From positions 5,498,778-5,562,777 of the forward strand of contig OZ022586.1 in the NCBI GenBank assembly GCA_963669155.1: a stretch of DNA of 64,000 nt, read 5' to 3'. This document shows positions 1-13,168 of the stretch, piece after piece. Made by a program: the position numbers and the translations under genes. This DNA is from Arbacia lixula. Lineage: Eukaryota; Echinodermata; Echinoidea; Arbacioida; Arbaciidae. Under the pieces are notes generated by a model that was given only the letters and a program-made list of their open reading frames with translations, did no database searches and was not told the DNA's origin. How positions within the stretch are numbered: the stretch's first letter is position 1; each line of letters opens with the position of its first letter.

Positions 1-4
1 TGGA

Positions 5-1626
5 GCATTTTAAAATTTTGCGCGCGCGTTTTTGCACTAACGTACGCGTACGCGCGCGTTTTTTTTCAATGAAATCAATTAGCTACTCATTAATTATATG
101 CATGTCAAATTTCATTACACAGAGATGACCAGTTCTAGAGCTACATGAGGTAATAGTTTTTCATTAAACTGCTCGTAGATGACGTCACGATGACGTCATG
201 ACCTTGAAAATGTTGCTGTAACATGTTCACATATATGTCCATACATGATGAACATTTCATGAAATATGGCCCATGCATTGTTGAGATATCCATGTCACAA
301 AAATTTGGAATAAAAATAAATAAATAACGAGACATACTTGTGGACAAGTATCAGGTGGTCTGCATTGGCAAATTCATGCACAGACATGGGCTGGAAAATG
401 CACGGTGAACTATAGACCTTCATTCGTGACACCAACTATCCATAAGCAATGTGAGACAGCGCTCAAGAAAGCTCATAGGGCACCTATTATACTAACATTT
501 CAGAGAATTTCCTAAATGGTAACATGTTTATGCTAACGTGATTAATAGTCATGTAAGAGAATGGGGTGAGAGAAAAAAGAATTGGAAAGAAAATCTCAAA
601 GAGAATGACAAAGTGAGGCATAGAACAGAAGAAGATGGCAAAATAAACATTGCAAAAGGAATGCAAAAGTTGACCCTACCCACGCCAGGAATCGAACCGG
701 GGGCCTCGAGATCTTAAAACGGCGCCTTACCTATTGAGCCACAAATCTTCCCATTCACTTAACACGTAATGCCCAGCAGGGGCTAGAATGATTAAGAAAT
801 CGATATTCAAGCTGAAATTTCACCATGATCCCGACATCTGATTAAAAAATGGAGACGACGTTCCGGAAAGCTCGTAGACTCAGCTACAACATACTGAAAT
901 TTCAGAGTGAAAGCTTGACATATTAGTGAGATACATCTCCTAGAAGCTCGTCATGTCATTTCATAAATACCACTTCCATTGACATAACACGGAAGTGCGA
1001 TTTTGACATTCATGCGTATAATGAAATTTACACCGTGAAGACGTCATCAAAATGAAAAATGAAGGCAACTCCTACTATGGAGCGAGGTCTCAGCTACAAC
1101 ATACTGAAATTTGGGAGAAAATTGACCATGAATTACTGAGATACACAAAAGCGGGTAAAAAAGTTCATGACGTCATACATGAAAAATCATTTTTTCGATT
1201 CATATGGCAATATGATGACATCAACATAAATTTAAAAGGTAAATCGAACATTAAATCACATCTACATTTCCCACTCTTTCAGAATATTGAAAAAAAATTG
1301 GGGGTCACCGGCCATTCTGAAGAGCTATGGCCGATTGAAGGTAGTCATGTTTTTTGCAATATTTGCACACAAAAACGTATTGACGCACGCGCAGACTTTG
1401 AACTTTGACGCACCCGCACGACCTTGTTATTGCATGGAAATGGCTCAAAATGACAGGATGTGTTGTATGTAGTGTCAGTAACATGAATCCAGTAAAAAAA
1501 CAGAATTTTGACGTTTTGTTCGCGTTACGCACGAAAAAACGCGCGAACGCGCGCGCACGCGCGGAAATTTTTGAAATGCTAGAAATGGCCTGAAACATAT
1601 GTAAAACAATTTTGAGTTGATTTGGA
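5..1626 (+). repeat. Array unit 1, A-type, 1622 bp
   Basis: Complete A-type unit lying at the window edge, with no hairpin cassette in the slot near 320. It contains the tRNA-like module and the outer hairpin with stem TACTTGT/ACAAGTA near 338-353. It is near identical to units 6, 7, 9 and 10. Confidence 0.9.
674..747 (-). repeat. tRNA-like module with A and B boxes (unit 1)
   Basis: On the minus strand the A box TGGCTCAATAGG (741-730) and the B box GGTTCGATTCC (698-688) match the pol III internal promoter consensus with tRNA-like spacing. The T arm is nearly intact, while the acceptor and anticodon stems pair poorly. This points to a tRNA-derived, SINE-like module and not a working tRNA. 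The parent tRNA is uncertain, since a TTTTAAGA loop hints at Leu(UAA). It is part of the satellite unit and is amplified with it. Confidence 0.75.
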
Positions 1627-3280
1627 GCATTTTAAAATTTTGCGCGCACGTTTTTGCACTAACGTACGCGTACGCGCGCGTTTTTTTTCGATGAAATTAA
1701 TTAGCTATTCATTAATAATATGCATGTCAAATTTCATTACACAGAGATGACCAGTTCTAGAGCTACATGAGGTAATAGGTTTTCATTAAACTGCTCGTAG
1801 ATGACGTCACGATGACGTCATGACCTTGAAAATGTTGCTGTAACATGTTCACATATATGTCCATACATGATAAAGATTTCATGAAATATGGCCTATGCAT
1901 TGTTGAGATATCCATGTCACAAAAATTTGGAATAAAAATAAATAAATAATAAATAAATAAATAAAGAAAATTCTAACGAAACGAGACATACTTGTGGACA
2001 AGTATCAGGTGGTCTGCATTGGCAAATTCATGCACAGACATGGGCTGGAAAATGCACGGTGAACTATAGACCTTCATTCGTGACACCGTCTATCCATAAG
2101 CAATTTGAGACATCGCTCAAGAAAGCTCATAGGGCACCTATTATACTAACATTTCAGAGAATTTCCTAAATGGTAACATGTTTATGCTAACGTGATTAAT
2201 AGTCATGTAAGAGAATGGGGTGAGAGAAAAAAGAATTGGAAAGAAAATCTCAAAGAGAATGACAAAGTGAGGCATAGAACAGAAGAAGATGGCAAAATAA
2301 ACATTGCAAAAGGAATGCAAAAGTTGACCCTACCCACGCCAGGAATCGAACCGGGGGCCTCGAGATCTTAAAACGGCGCCTTACCTATTGAGCCACAAAT
2401 CTTCCCATTCACTTAACACGTAATGCCCAGCAGGGGCTAGAATGATTAAGAAATCGATATTCAAGCTGAAATTTCACCATGATCCCGACATCTGATTAAA
2501 AAATGGAGACGACGTTCCGGAAAGCTCGTAGACTCAGCTACAACATACTGAAATTTCAGAGTGAAAGCTTGACATATTAGTGAGATACATCTCCTAGAAG
2601 CTCGTCATGTCATTTCATAAATACCACTTCCATTGACATAACACGGAAGTGCGATTTTGACATTCATGCGTATAATGAAATTTACACCGTGAAGACGTCA
2701 TCAAAATGAAAAATGAAGGCAACTCCTACTATGGAGCGAGGTCTCAGCTACAACATACTGAAATTTGGGAGAAAATTGACCATGAATTACTGAGATACAC
2801 AAAAGCGGGTAAAAAAGTTCATGACGTCATACATGAAAAATCATTTTTTCGATTCATATGGCAATATGATGACATCAACATAAATTTAAAAGGTAAATCG
2901 AACATTAAATCACATCTACATTTTCCACTCTTTCAGAATATTGAAAAAAAATTGGGGGTCACCGGCCATTCTGAAGAGCTATGGCCGATTGAAGGTAGTC
3001 ATGTTTTTTGCAATATTTGCACACAAAAACGTATTGACGCACGCGCAGACTTTGAACTTTGACGCACCCGCACGACCTTGTTATTGCATGGAAATGGCTC
3101 AAAATGACAGGATGTGTTGTATGTAGTGTCAGTAACATGAATTTATTAAAAAAACGGAATTTTGACGTTATATTCACGTTACGCACGGAAAAACGCGCGA
3201 ACGCGCGCGCACGCGCGGAAATTTTTGAAATGCTGGAAATAGCCTAAAACATATGCAAAACAATTTTGAGTTGATTTGAA
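1627..3280 (+). repeat. Array unit 2, A-type, 1654 bp
   Basis: A-type unit. The cassette slot (about 1940-1985) holds only the left part of a cassette (an aaataaa run and aaagaaaattctaacgaa) joined directly to acgagac, so the hairpin itself appears to have been lost. The last 100 bp begin to resemble B-type units. Confidence 0.9.
2328..2401 (-). repeat. tRNA-like module (unit 2)
   Basis: Identical boxes to the unit 1 module, with the B box at 2342-2352 and the A box at 2384-2395, minus strand. Confidence 0.75.
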
Positions 3281-4725
3281 GCATTTTAAAATTTTGCGCG
3301 CGCGTTTTTGCACTAACGTACGCGTACGCGCGCGTTTTTATTTAATAATATAAATTGTATTATTATTAAATTTATGCATGTCAATTTTCATTACCTATAA
3401 ATGATTGGTTCTAGAGCTACATGAGGTAATAGGTTTTCATTAAACTGCTCGTAGATGACGTCACCATGACGTCATGACCTTGAAAATGTTGCTGGACCAT
3501 GTTCACATATATGTCCATACATGGTGAACATTTCATGAAACATGGTTCATGCATTGTTGAGATATCAATGCCACAAAAATTTGGAATAAAAATAAATAAA
3601 TAAAGAAAGAAAATTCGGACAAACACAAGAGGTGATCTGCCATGGCATGGCAGACCACCTAATAAAGAAAGAAAATTCGGACGAAAACAAGAGGTGATCT
3701 GCCATGGCATGGCAGACCACCTAACGAGACATACTTGTGGACAAGTATAAGGTGGTCTCTGCATTGGCAAATTTATGCACAGGCACGGGCTGGTAAATGC
3801 ACGTTCTTAAAACATCGCCTTACCCATTCAGCCACAAATCTTCCCATTCACTTTTCACGTAATGACCGCTAGCAGTGGCTAGAATGATTTAGAAATCGAT
3901 ATTCAAGCTGAAATTTTGCCATAATCCCGAGATCTAATGAAAAAATGGAGATCACGTGGCCGAAAGCTACTAGATTCAGCTACAACATACTAAAATTTCA
4001 GAGTTAAAGATCGGAACACAGGAGAAGATATAGCTCCTGAAATATTGCAATGTCATTTCATGATTTCAAATAAATGACCCTCCCATTGACATTACACGTG
4101 AAAACGTCTGATTCTGACATTAATGCCTATAATCATATTTTCACCTTAGAGACGTTAACAAATTGGAAAGTTAAGGCAAGCTTGCTATAGAGCAATGTCT
4201 TAGGCACAACATACTGAAATTTGGGAGAAAATTGACAAAGGATTACTGAGATATGCAAAAGCGGGTAAAAAAGTTCATGACGTCATAATTGAAAATTCAT
4301 TTTTCGATTCATATGGCAATATGATGACGTCACCATGTACTTACTGGTAAAATGACACATGAAATGACATCTACAATTCATACGCTTTCCAAATATGAAA
4401 AAAAAATTGGGGGTCATCGGCCATTCTGAGGAGCTATGGCCGATTGAGGGTAGTCATGTTTTTTGCAATATTTGCACACAAAAACGTATTGACGCACGCG
4501 CAGACTTTAAACTTTGACGCACCCGCACGACCTTGTTATTGCATGGAAATGGCTCAAAATGACAGGATGTGTTGTATGTAGTGTCAGTAACATGAATTTA
4601 GTACAAAAACGGAATTTTGATGTTCTATTCGCGTTACGCACGGAAAAACGCGCGAACGCGCGGAAATTTTTGAAATGCTGGAAATGACCTGAAACATATG
4701 CAAAACAATTTTGAGTTGATTAGGA
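3281..4725 (+). repeat. Array unit 3, B-type, 1445 bp
   Basis: Diverged unit with two hairpin cassettes (3601-3722). About 310 bp present in A units, between aatgcacg and tcttaaaac, is missing. Only the A-box half of the tRNA-like module remains, near 3805-3840. Confidence 0.9.
3601..3722 (+). repeat. Two hairpin cassettes (unit 3)
   Basis: Two direct copies of about 60 bp, each an A-rich leader (taaagaaagaaaattcgg) followed by a hairpin with stem TCTGCCATG/CATGGCAGA and outer arms AGGTGa/ACCT. They fill the slot between the aataaa-rich tract and the outer hairpin. Confidence 0.85.
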
Positions 4726-5898
4726 GCATTTTAAAATTTTGCGCGCACGTTTTTGCACTAACGTACGCGTACGCGCGCGTTTTAATTTATTAAAATTATT
4801 TGTATTATTATTAAATTTATGCATGTCATCTTTCATTAGCTATAAATGATTGGTTCTAGAGCTACATGAGGTAATAGATTTTCATTAAACTGCTCGTAGA
4901 TGACGTCACGATGACGTCATGACCTTGAAAATGTTGCTGGACCATGTTCACATACATACCTATACATGGTGAATATTTGATGAAACATGGCCCATGCATT
5001 GTTGAGATATCAATGCCACAAAAATTTGGAATAAAAATAAACGAGACATACTTGTGGACAAGTATAAGGTGGTCTGCATTGGCAAATTTGTGCACAGACA
5101 TGGTATGGTAAATGCACGGCGACACCATCGTCTTTCCATGGTGACACCATCTATTTATTAGAAATCAGAGGCAACGCTCAAGAAAACTCATAAAGCCACA
5201 AACAATATACTAACATTTCAGAGACTTGACAAAATGATGACACCTTCCATTGACATAACACGTACATGAGTCCGTTTATGACACTAATGCGAATAATGAA
5301 ATTTACACCATGAGGACATCAACAAAATGACAAATGAAGGAAATTCATGAATAGAAGAAGATCTCAGCTATAACATAGTGAAATTTTGGAGGAAATTGAC
5401 AAAGGATTACTGAGATATGCAAAAGCGGGTAAAAAAGTTCATGACGTCATAATTGAAAATTCATTTTTTCGATTTATATGGCAATATGATGACGTCACGA
5501 TGTACTTTCCGGTTAAATAACACATGAAATCACATTTACATTTCATATTCTTTCCAAACATTAAAAAAAATGGGGGTCACCGGCCATTTTAAAGAGCTAT
5601 GGCCGATTGAAGGTAGTCATGTTTTTTGCAATATTTGCACACAAAAACGTATTGACGCACGCGCGGACTTTCAACTTTGACGCACTCTCACGACCTTGTT
5701 TTTGCATGGAAATGGCTCAAAATTTCAGGATGTGATGGTAGTAGTATCAGAAACGTTAAAACAGTAAAAAAACAGAATTTTGATGGTGCGTACGCGCTAC
5801 GCACGAAAAAACGCGCAAACGCGCGCGCACGCGCGAAAATTTTTGAAATGCTTGAAATTGCCTGAAACATATGCAAAACAATTTTGAGTTGATTCTGA
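4726..5898 (+). repeat. Array unit 4, shortened B-type, 1173 bp
   Basis: The shortest unit. It has the conserved block (about 5570-5870) and the doubled TGACGTCA site (about 4899-4921), but no tRNA-like module and no hairpin cassette. The region 5110-5240 resembles the A-unit segment around the caagaaagctcat motif, so its deletion end points differ from those of the other B units. Confidence 0.88.
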
Positions 5899-7513
5899 GC
5901 ATTTTAAAATTTTGCGCGCGCGTTTTTGCACTAACGTACGCGTACGCGCGCGTTTTAATTTACTGAGATTAATTCGCTTATCATTAATTTCATGCATGTC
6001 AAATTTCATTACATATCAATGATTGGTTCTAGAGATATATCCAATAATCGATTTTCATTAAATTGCTCGTAGATGACGTCACGATGACGTCATGACTTAG
6101 AAAATGTTGCTGGAACATGTTCACGTACATACCCATGCATGATGAAGATTTCATGAAAAATGGCCTATGCATTGAAGAAATATCCATGCCACAAACATTA
6201 GGAATAAAAATAAACGAGACATACTTGTGGACAAGTATCAGGTGGTCTGCATTGGCAAATTCATGCACAGACATGGGCTGGAAAATGCACGGTGAACTAT
6301 AGACCTTCATTCGTGACACCAACTATCCATAAGCAATGTGAGACAGCGCTCAAGAAAGCTCATAGGGCACCTATTATACTAAAATTTCAGAGAATTTCCT
6401 AAATGGTAACATGTTTATGCTAACGTGATTAATAGTCATGTAAGAGAATGGGGTGAGAGAAAAAAGAATTGGAAAGAAAATCTCAAAGAGAATGACAAAG
6501 TGAGGCATAAAACAGAAGAAGATGGCAAAATAAACATTGCAAAAGGAATGCAAAAGTTGACCCTACCCACGCCAGGAATCGAACCGGGGGCCTCGAGATC
6601 TTAAAACGGCGCCTTACCTATTGAGCCACAAATCTTCCCATTCACTTAACACGTAATGCCCAGCAGGGGCTAGAATGATTAAGAAATCGATATTCAAGCT
6701 GAAATTTCACCATGATCCCGACATCTGATTAAAAAATGGAGACGACGTTCCGGAAAGCTCGTAGACTCAGCTACAACATACTGAAATTTCAGAGTGAAAG
6801 CTTGACATATTAGTGAGATACATCTCCTAGAAGCTCGTCATGTCATTTCATAAATACCACTTCCATTGACATAACACGGAAGTGCGATTTTGACATTCAT
6901 GCGTATAATGAAATTTACACCGTGAAGACGTCATCAAAATGAAAAATGAAGGCAACTTCTACTATGGAGCGAGGTCTCAGCTACAACATACTGAAATTTG
7001 GGAGAAAATTGACCATGAATTACTGAGATACACAAAAGCGGGTAAAAAAGTTCATGACGTCATACATGAAAAATCATTTTTTCGATTCATATGGCAATAT
7101 GATGACATCAACATAAATTTAAAAGGTAAATCAAACATTAAATCACATCTACATTTCCCACTCTTTCAGAATATTGAAAAAAAATTGGGGGTCACCGGCC
7201 ATTCTGAAGAGCTATGGCCGATTGAAGGTAGTCATGTTTTTTGCAATATTTGCACACAAAAACGTATTGACGCACGCGCAGACTTTGAACTTTGACGCAC
7301 CCGCACGACCTTGTTATTGCATGGAAATGGCTCAAAATGACAGGATGTGTTGTATGTAGTGTCAGTAACATGAATCCAGTAAAAAAACAGAATTTTGACG
7401 TTTTGTTCGCGTTACGCACAAAAAAACGCGTGAACGCGCGCGCACGCGCGGAAATTTTTGAAATGCTAGAAATGGCCTGAAACATATGCAAAACAATTTT
7501 GAGTTGATTCTGA
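5899..7513 (+). repeat. Array unit 5, A-type with B-like left end, 1615 bp
   Basis: The first 300 bp carry many substitutions relative to the A units, while the rest (from about 6220) is nearly identical to them. This is a mosaic, as expected from unequal exchange or gene conversion. Confidence 0.9.
6561..6634 (-). repeat. tRNA-like module (unit 5)
   Basis: Same sequence and spacing as in unit 1. Both pol III boxes are intact. Confidence 0.75.
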
Positions 7514-9137
7514 GCATTTTAAAATTTTGCGCGCGCGTTTTTGCACTAACGTACGCGTACGCGCGCGTTTTTTTTCAATGAAATAAATAAGCTACTCATT
7601 AATTATATGCATGTCAAATTTCATTACACAGAGATGACCAGTTCTAGAGCTACATGAGGTAATAGTTTTTCATTAAACTGCTCGTAGATGACGTCACGAT
7701 GACGTCATGACCTTGAAAATGTTGCTGTAACATGTTCACATATATGTCCATACATGATGAACATTTCATGAAATATGGCTTATGCATTGTTGAGATATCC
7801 ATGTCACAAAAATTTGGAATAAAAATAAATAAATAACGAGACATACTTGTGGACAAGTATCAGGTGGTCTGCATTGGCAAATTCATGCACAGACATGGGC
7901 TGGAAAATGCACGGTGAACTATAGACCTTCATTCGTGACACCAACTATCCATAAGCTATGTGAGACAGCGCTCAAGAAAGCTCATATAGGGCACCTATTA
8001 TACTAAAATTTCAGAGAATTTCCTAAATGGTAACATGTTTATGCTAACGTGATTAATAGTCATGTAAGAGAATGGGGTGAGAGAAAAAAGAATTGGAAAG
8101 AAAATCTCAAAGAGAATGACAAAGTGAGGCATAGAACAGAAGAAGATGGCAAAATAAACATTGCAAAAGGAATGCAAAAGTTGACCCTACCCACGCCAGG
8201 AATCGAACCGGGGGCCTCGAGATCTTAAAACGGCGCCTTACCTATTGAGCCACAAATCTTCCCATTCACTTAACACGTAATGCCCAGCAGGGGCTAGAAT
8301 GATTAAGAAATCGATATTCAAGCTGAAATTTCACCATGATCCCGACATCTGATTAAAAAATGGAGACAACGTTCCGGAAAGCTCGTAGACTCAGCTACAA
8401 CATACTGAAATTTCAGAGTGAAAGCTTGACATATTAGTGAGATACATCTCCTAGAAGCTCGTCATGTCATTTCATAAATACCACTTCCATTGACATAACA
8501 CGGAAGTGCGATTTTGACATTCATGCGTATAATGAAATTTACACCGTGAAGACGTCATCAAAATGAAAAATGAAGGCAACTGCTACTATGGAGCGAGGTC
8601 TCAGCTACAACATACTGAAATTTGGGAGAAAATTGACCATGAATTACTGAGATACACAAAAGCGGGTAAAAAAGTTCATGACGTCATACATGAAAAATCA
8701 TTTTTTCGATTCATATGGCAATATGATGACATCAACATAAATTTAAAAGGTAAATCGAACATTAAATCACATCTACATTTCCCACTCTTTCAGAATATTG
8801 AAAAAAAATTGGGGGTCACCGGCCATTCTGAAGAGCTATGGCCGATTGAAGGTAGTCATGTTTTTTGCAATATTTGCACACAAAAACGTATTGACGCACG
8901 CGCAGACTTTGAACTTTGACGCACCCGCACGACCTTGTTATTGCATGGAAATGGCTCAAAATGACAGGATGTGTTGTTTGTAGTGTCAGTAACATGAATC
9001 CAGTAAAAAAACAGAATTTTGACGTTTTGTTCGCGTTACGCACGAAAAAACGCGCGAACGCGCGCGCACGCGCGGAAATTTTTGAAATGCTAGAAATGGC
9101 CTGAAACATATGCAAAACAATTTTGAGTTGATTTGGA
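7514..9137 (+). repeat. Array unit 6, A-type, 1624 bp
   Basis: Standard A-type unit with no hairpin cassette. A 4-bp expansion (ctcatataggg) is present near 7981-7991. Confidence 0.92.
8185..8258 (-). repeat. tRNA-like module (unit 6)
   Basis: Same sequence as in unit 1. Both pol III boxes are intact. Confidence 0.75.
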
Positions 9138-10763
9138 GCATTTTAAAATTTTGCGCGCGCGTTTTTGCACTAACGTACGCGTACGCGCGCGTTTTTTTTC
9201 AATGAAATTATTAAGCTACTTATTAACTATATGCATGTTAAATTTCATTACACAGAGATGACCAGTTCTAGAGCTACATGAGGTAATAGGTTTTCATTAA
9301 ACTGCTCGTAGATGACGTCACGATGACGTCATGACCTTGAAAATGTTGCTGTAACATGTTCACGTATATGTCCATACATGATGAACATTTCATGAAATAT
9401 GGCTTATGCATTGTTGAGATATCCATGTCACAAAAATTTGGAATAAAAATAAATAAATAATAAACGAGACATACTTGTGGACAAGTATCAGGTGGTCTGC
9501 ATTGGCAAATTCATGCACAGACATGGGCTGGAAAATGCACGGTGAACTATAGACCTTCATTCGTGACACCATCTATCCATAAGCAATGTGAGACAGCGCT
9601 CAAGAAAGCTCATAGGGCACCTATTATACTAAAATTTCAGAGAATTTCCTAAATGGTAACATGTTTATGCTTACGTGATTAATAGTCATGTAAGAGAATG
9701 GGGCGAGAGAAAAAAGAATTGGAAAGAAAATCTCAAAGAGAATGACAAAGTGAGGGATAGAACAGAAGAAGATGGCAAAATAAACATTGCAAAAGGAATG
9801 CAAAAGTTGACCCTACCCACGCCAGGAATCGAACCGAGGGCCTCGAGATCTTAAAACGGCGCCTTACCTATTGAGCCACAAATCTTCCCATTCACTTAAC
9901 ACGTCATGCCCAGCAGGGGCTAGAATGATTAAGAAATCGATATTCAAGCTGAAATTTCACCATGATCCCGACATCTGATTAAAAAATGGAGACAACGTTC
10001 CGGAAAGCTCGTAGACTCAGCTACAACATACTGAAATTTCAGAGTGAAAGCTTGACATATTAGTGAGATACATCTCCTAGAAGCTCGTCATGTCATTTCA
10101 TAAATACCACTTCCATTGACATAACACGGAAGTGCGATTTTGACATTCATGCGTATAATGAAATTTACACCGTGAAGACGTCATCAAAATGAAAAATGAA
10201 GGCAACTCCTACTATGGAGCGAGGTCTCAGCTACAACATACTGAAATTTGGGAGAAAATTGACCATGAATTACTGAGATACACAAAAGCGGGTAAAAAAG
10301 TTCATGACGTCATACATGAAAAATCATTTTTTCGATTCATATGGCAATATGATGACATCAACATAAATTTAAAAGGTAAATCGAACATTAAATCACATCT
10401 ACATTTCCCACTCTTTCAGAATATTGAAAAAAAATTGGGGGTCACCGGCCATTCTGAAGAGCTATGGCCGATTGAAGGTAGTCATGTTTTTTGCAATATT
10501 TGCACACAAAAACGTATTGACGCACGCGCAGACTTTAAACTTTGACGCACCCGCACGACCTTGTTATTGCATGGAAATGGCTCAAAATGACAGGATGTGT
10601 TGTATGTAGTGTCAGTAACATGAATCCAGTAAAAAAACAGAATTTTGACGTTTTGTTCGCGTTACGCACGAAAAAACGCGCGAACGCGCGCGCACGCGCG
10701 GAAATTTTTGAAATGCTAGAAATGGCCTGAAACATATGCAAAACAATTTTGAGTTGATTTGGA
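9138..10763 (+). repeat. Array unit 7, A-type, 1626 bp
   Basis: Standard A-type unit with a few private changes, for example gaaccgaggg beside the B box and cgtcatgcc near 9903. Confidence 0.92.
9811..9884 (-). repeat. tRNA-like module (unit 7)
   Basis: One substitution next to the B box (ccgaggg in place of ccggggg on the plus strand). Both boxes are intact. Confidence 0.75.
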
Positions 10764-11089
10764 GCATTTTAAAATTTTGCGCGCGCGTTTTTGCACTAAC
10801 GTACGCGTACGCGCGCGTTTTTTTTCAATGAAATTAATTAGCTACTCATTAATTATATGCATGTCAAATTTCATTACACAGAGATGACCAGTTCTAGAGC
10901 TACATGAGGTAATAGTTTTTCATTAAACTGCTCGTAGATGACGTCACGATGACGTCATGACCTTGAAAATGTTGCTGTAACATGTTCACATATATGTCCA
11001 TACATGATGAACATTTCATGAAATATGGCCTATGCATTGTTGAGATATCCATGTCACAAAAATTTGGAATAAAAATAAATAAATAAATA

Positions 11090-11207
11090 ATAAAGAAAGA
11101 AAATTCTAACGAAATTAAGAGGTGATCTGTCGTTGGCGACAGACCACCTAATAAAGAAAGAAAATTCTAACGAAATTAAGAGGTGATCTGTCGGCGACAG
11201 ACCACCT
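11090..11207 (+). repeat. Two hairpin cassettes (unit 8)
   Basis: Copies 60 bp apart with stem TCTGTCG/CGACAGA. The loop is TTGG in the first and is collapsed to GG-type in the second. Confidence 0.85.
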
Positions 11208-11793
11208 AACTAGAATTAAATTATATATGACTCTAGTAATGATAAAAAAGAATCTAGCTTTATCTAGACAAAAGGCAGTAATAATTGCAGTCAATGTGCG
11301 AAGAAATTTATCAGCTTGATATCAGTTAATTTCCACCTACATGAACATTTTTAAAAGTCATAATTATAACAGCAGCGTTGTAGTCAAAACCCAATCTGAA
11401 AAACAGATTTGAGCGGTCTACCGTTTATTACGTCACATTTAAATATCAAATTAAATACGAGAGATACTTGTGTACAAGTATGAGGTGGTCTGTCTGGAAA
11501 TTCATGCTAAGTTCTGACTAATGCACGGTGAAACCATGCAGTCATTAAAAATCAGGGACAACGTCCGTTGAAGTAAGCTCATAGCGCACCTATATCATTA
11601 TCAACATTTTAGGGACTTGCGTAAATCGTGTTAATGGTTACATGTATGCTAACAACATGTAATTAATAGTCATGTAAGATAAACTTGCGAGAGAAAAAAA
11701 ATGGGAAATAAAATCTCAAAGAGAATGACAAAGTGAGGGACAGAACAGAAGAAGGCGGCAAAATAAACATTGCAAAAGGAATACAAAAGTTGA

Positions 11794-11867
11794 ACCTACC
11801 CACTCGAGGAATCGAACCGGGGGAGTCGTGATCTTAAAACGGCGCCTTACCCATTGAGCCACAATTC
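11794..11867 (-). repeat. Diverged tRNA-like module (first in unit 8)
   Basis: The B box GGTTCGATTCC is kept (11808-11818) and the A box reads TGGCTCAATGGG (11861-11850), but the surrounding bases differ from the other modules. Divergence around intact boxes could reflect age or another subfamily. Confidence 0.72.
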
Positions 11868-12214
11868 TTCCCGTTCACTTAACACGTAATGCCCGGCCAG
11901 CAGGGGCTGCAAATTCATGCACAGACATGGGCTGGAAAATGCACGGTGAACTATAGACCTTCATTCGTGACACCAACTATCCATAAGCAATGTGAGACAG
12001 CGCTCAAGAAAGCTCATAGGGCACCTATTATACTAAAATTTCAGAGAATTTCCTAAATGGTAACATGTTTATGCTAACGTGATTAATAGTCATGTAAGAG
12101 AATGGGGTGAGAGAAAAAAGAATTGGAAAGAAAATCTCAAAGAGAATGACAAAGTGAGGCATAGAACAGAAGAAGATGGCAAAATAAACATTGCAAAAGG
12201 AATGCAAAAGTTGA

Positions 12215-12288
12215 CCCTACCCACGCCAGGAATCGAACCGGGGGCCTCGAGATCTTAAAACGGCGCCTTACCTATTGAGCCACAAATC
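12215..12288 (-). repeat. tRNA-like module (second in unit 8)
   Basis: Standard A-unit copy located 421 bp after the diverged one. Both boxes are intact. Confidence 0.75.
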
Positions 12289-13168
12289 TTCCCATTCACT
12301 TAACACGTAATGCCCAGCAGGGGCTAGAATGATTAAGAAATCGATATTCAAGCTGAAATTTCACCATGATCCCGACATCTGATTAAAAAATGGAGACAAC
12401 GTTCCGGAAAGCTCGTAGACTCAGCTACAACATACTGAAATTTCAGAGTGAAAGCTTGACATATTAGTGAGATACATCTCCTAGAAGCTCGTCATGTCAT
12501 TTCATAAATACCACTTCCATTGACATAACACGGAAGTGCGATTTTGACATTCATGCGTATAATGAAATTTACACCGTGAAGACGTCATCAAAATGAAAAA
12601 TGAAGGCAACTCCTACTATGGAGCGAGGTCTCAGCTACAACATACTGAAATTTGGGTGAAAATTGACCATGAATTACTGAGATACACAAAAGCGGGTAAA
12701 AAAGTTCATGACGTCATACATGAAAAATCATTTTTTCGATTCATATGGCAATATGGTGACATCAACATAAATTTAAAAGGTAAATCGAACATTAAATCAC
12801 ATCTACATTTCCCACTCTTTCAGAATATTGAAAAAAAATTGGGGGTCACCGGCCATTCTGAAGAGCTATGGCCGATTGAGGGTAGTCATGTTTTTTGCAA
12901 TATTTGCACACAAAAACGTATTGACGCACGCGCAGACTTTGAACTTTGACGCACCCGCACGACCTTGTTATTGCATGGAAATGGCTCAAAATGACAGGAT
13001 GTGTTGTATGTAATGTCAGTAACATGAATCCAGTAAAAAAACAGAATTTTGACGTTTTGTTCGCGTTACGCACGATAAAACGCGCGAACGCGCGCGCACG
13101 CGCGGAAATTTTTTGAAATGCTAGAAATGGCCTGAAACATATGCAAAACAATTTTGAGTTGATTTGGA

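Larger units (their letters stand above)
10764..13168 (+). repeat. Array unit 8, A-type with 0.8-kb extra segment, 2405 bp
   Basis: Two hairpin cassettes (11090-11207) are followed by about 250 bp of AT-rich DNA not seen in other units. Next come a diverged extra copy (about 11458-11908) of the outer hairpin to tRNA-like segment and a sharp junction near 11909 back into a normal A-type sequence. The unit therefore has two tRNA-like modules. Confidence 0.9.

Noticed and set aside
674-747. Functional tRNA gene
   Set aside because: The boxes are good, but the acceptor and anticodon stems do not pair convincingly, so it is described as tRNA-derived.
1052-1408. A 118-codon plus-strand frame repeated in ten A-type units, nearly identical each time
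   Set aside because: The DNA itself is homogenised, so protein conservation is not independent evidence. The frame closes in every B-type unit, and opposite-strand frames over the same bases are equally open. No domain is recognisable.
1305-1598. Minus-strand frames of 97-99 codons over the CpG-rich block of the units
   Set aside because: CpG-rich DNA has few stops, and these overlap the plus-strand frames and read low-complexity Ala/Arg/Phe sequence.
3417-3770. Minus-strand frames of 68-148 codons across the hairpin cassettes
   Set aside because: They translate repeats (for example LLGGLS and DHLLISLEF repeated) and vary with cassette number, so they are not genes.
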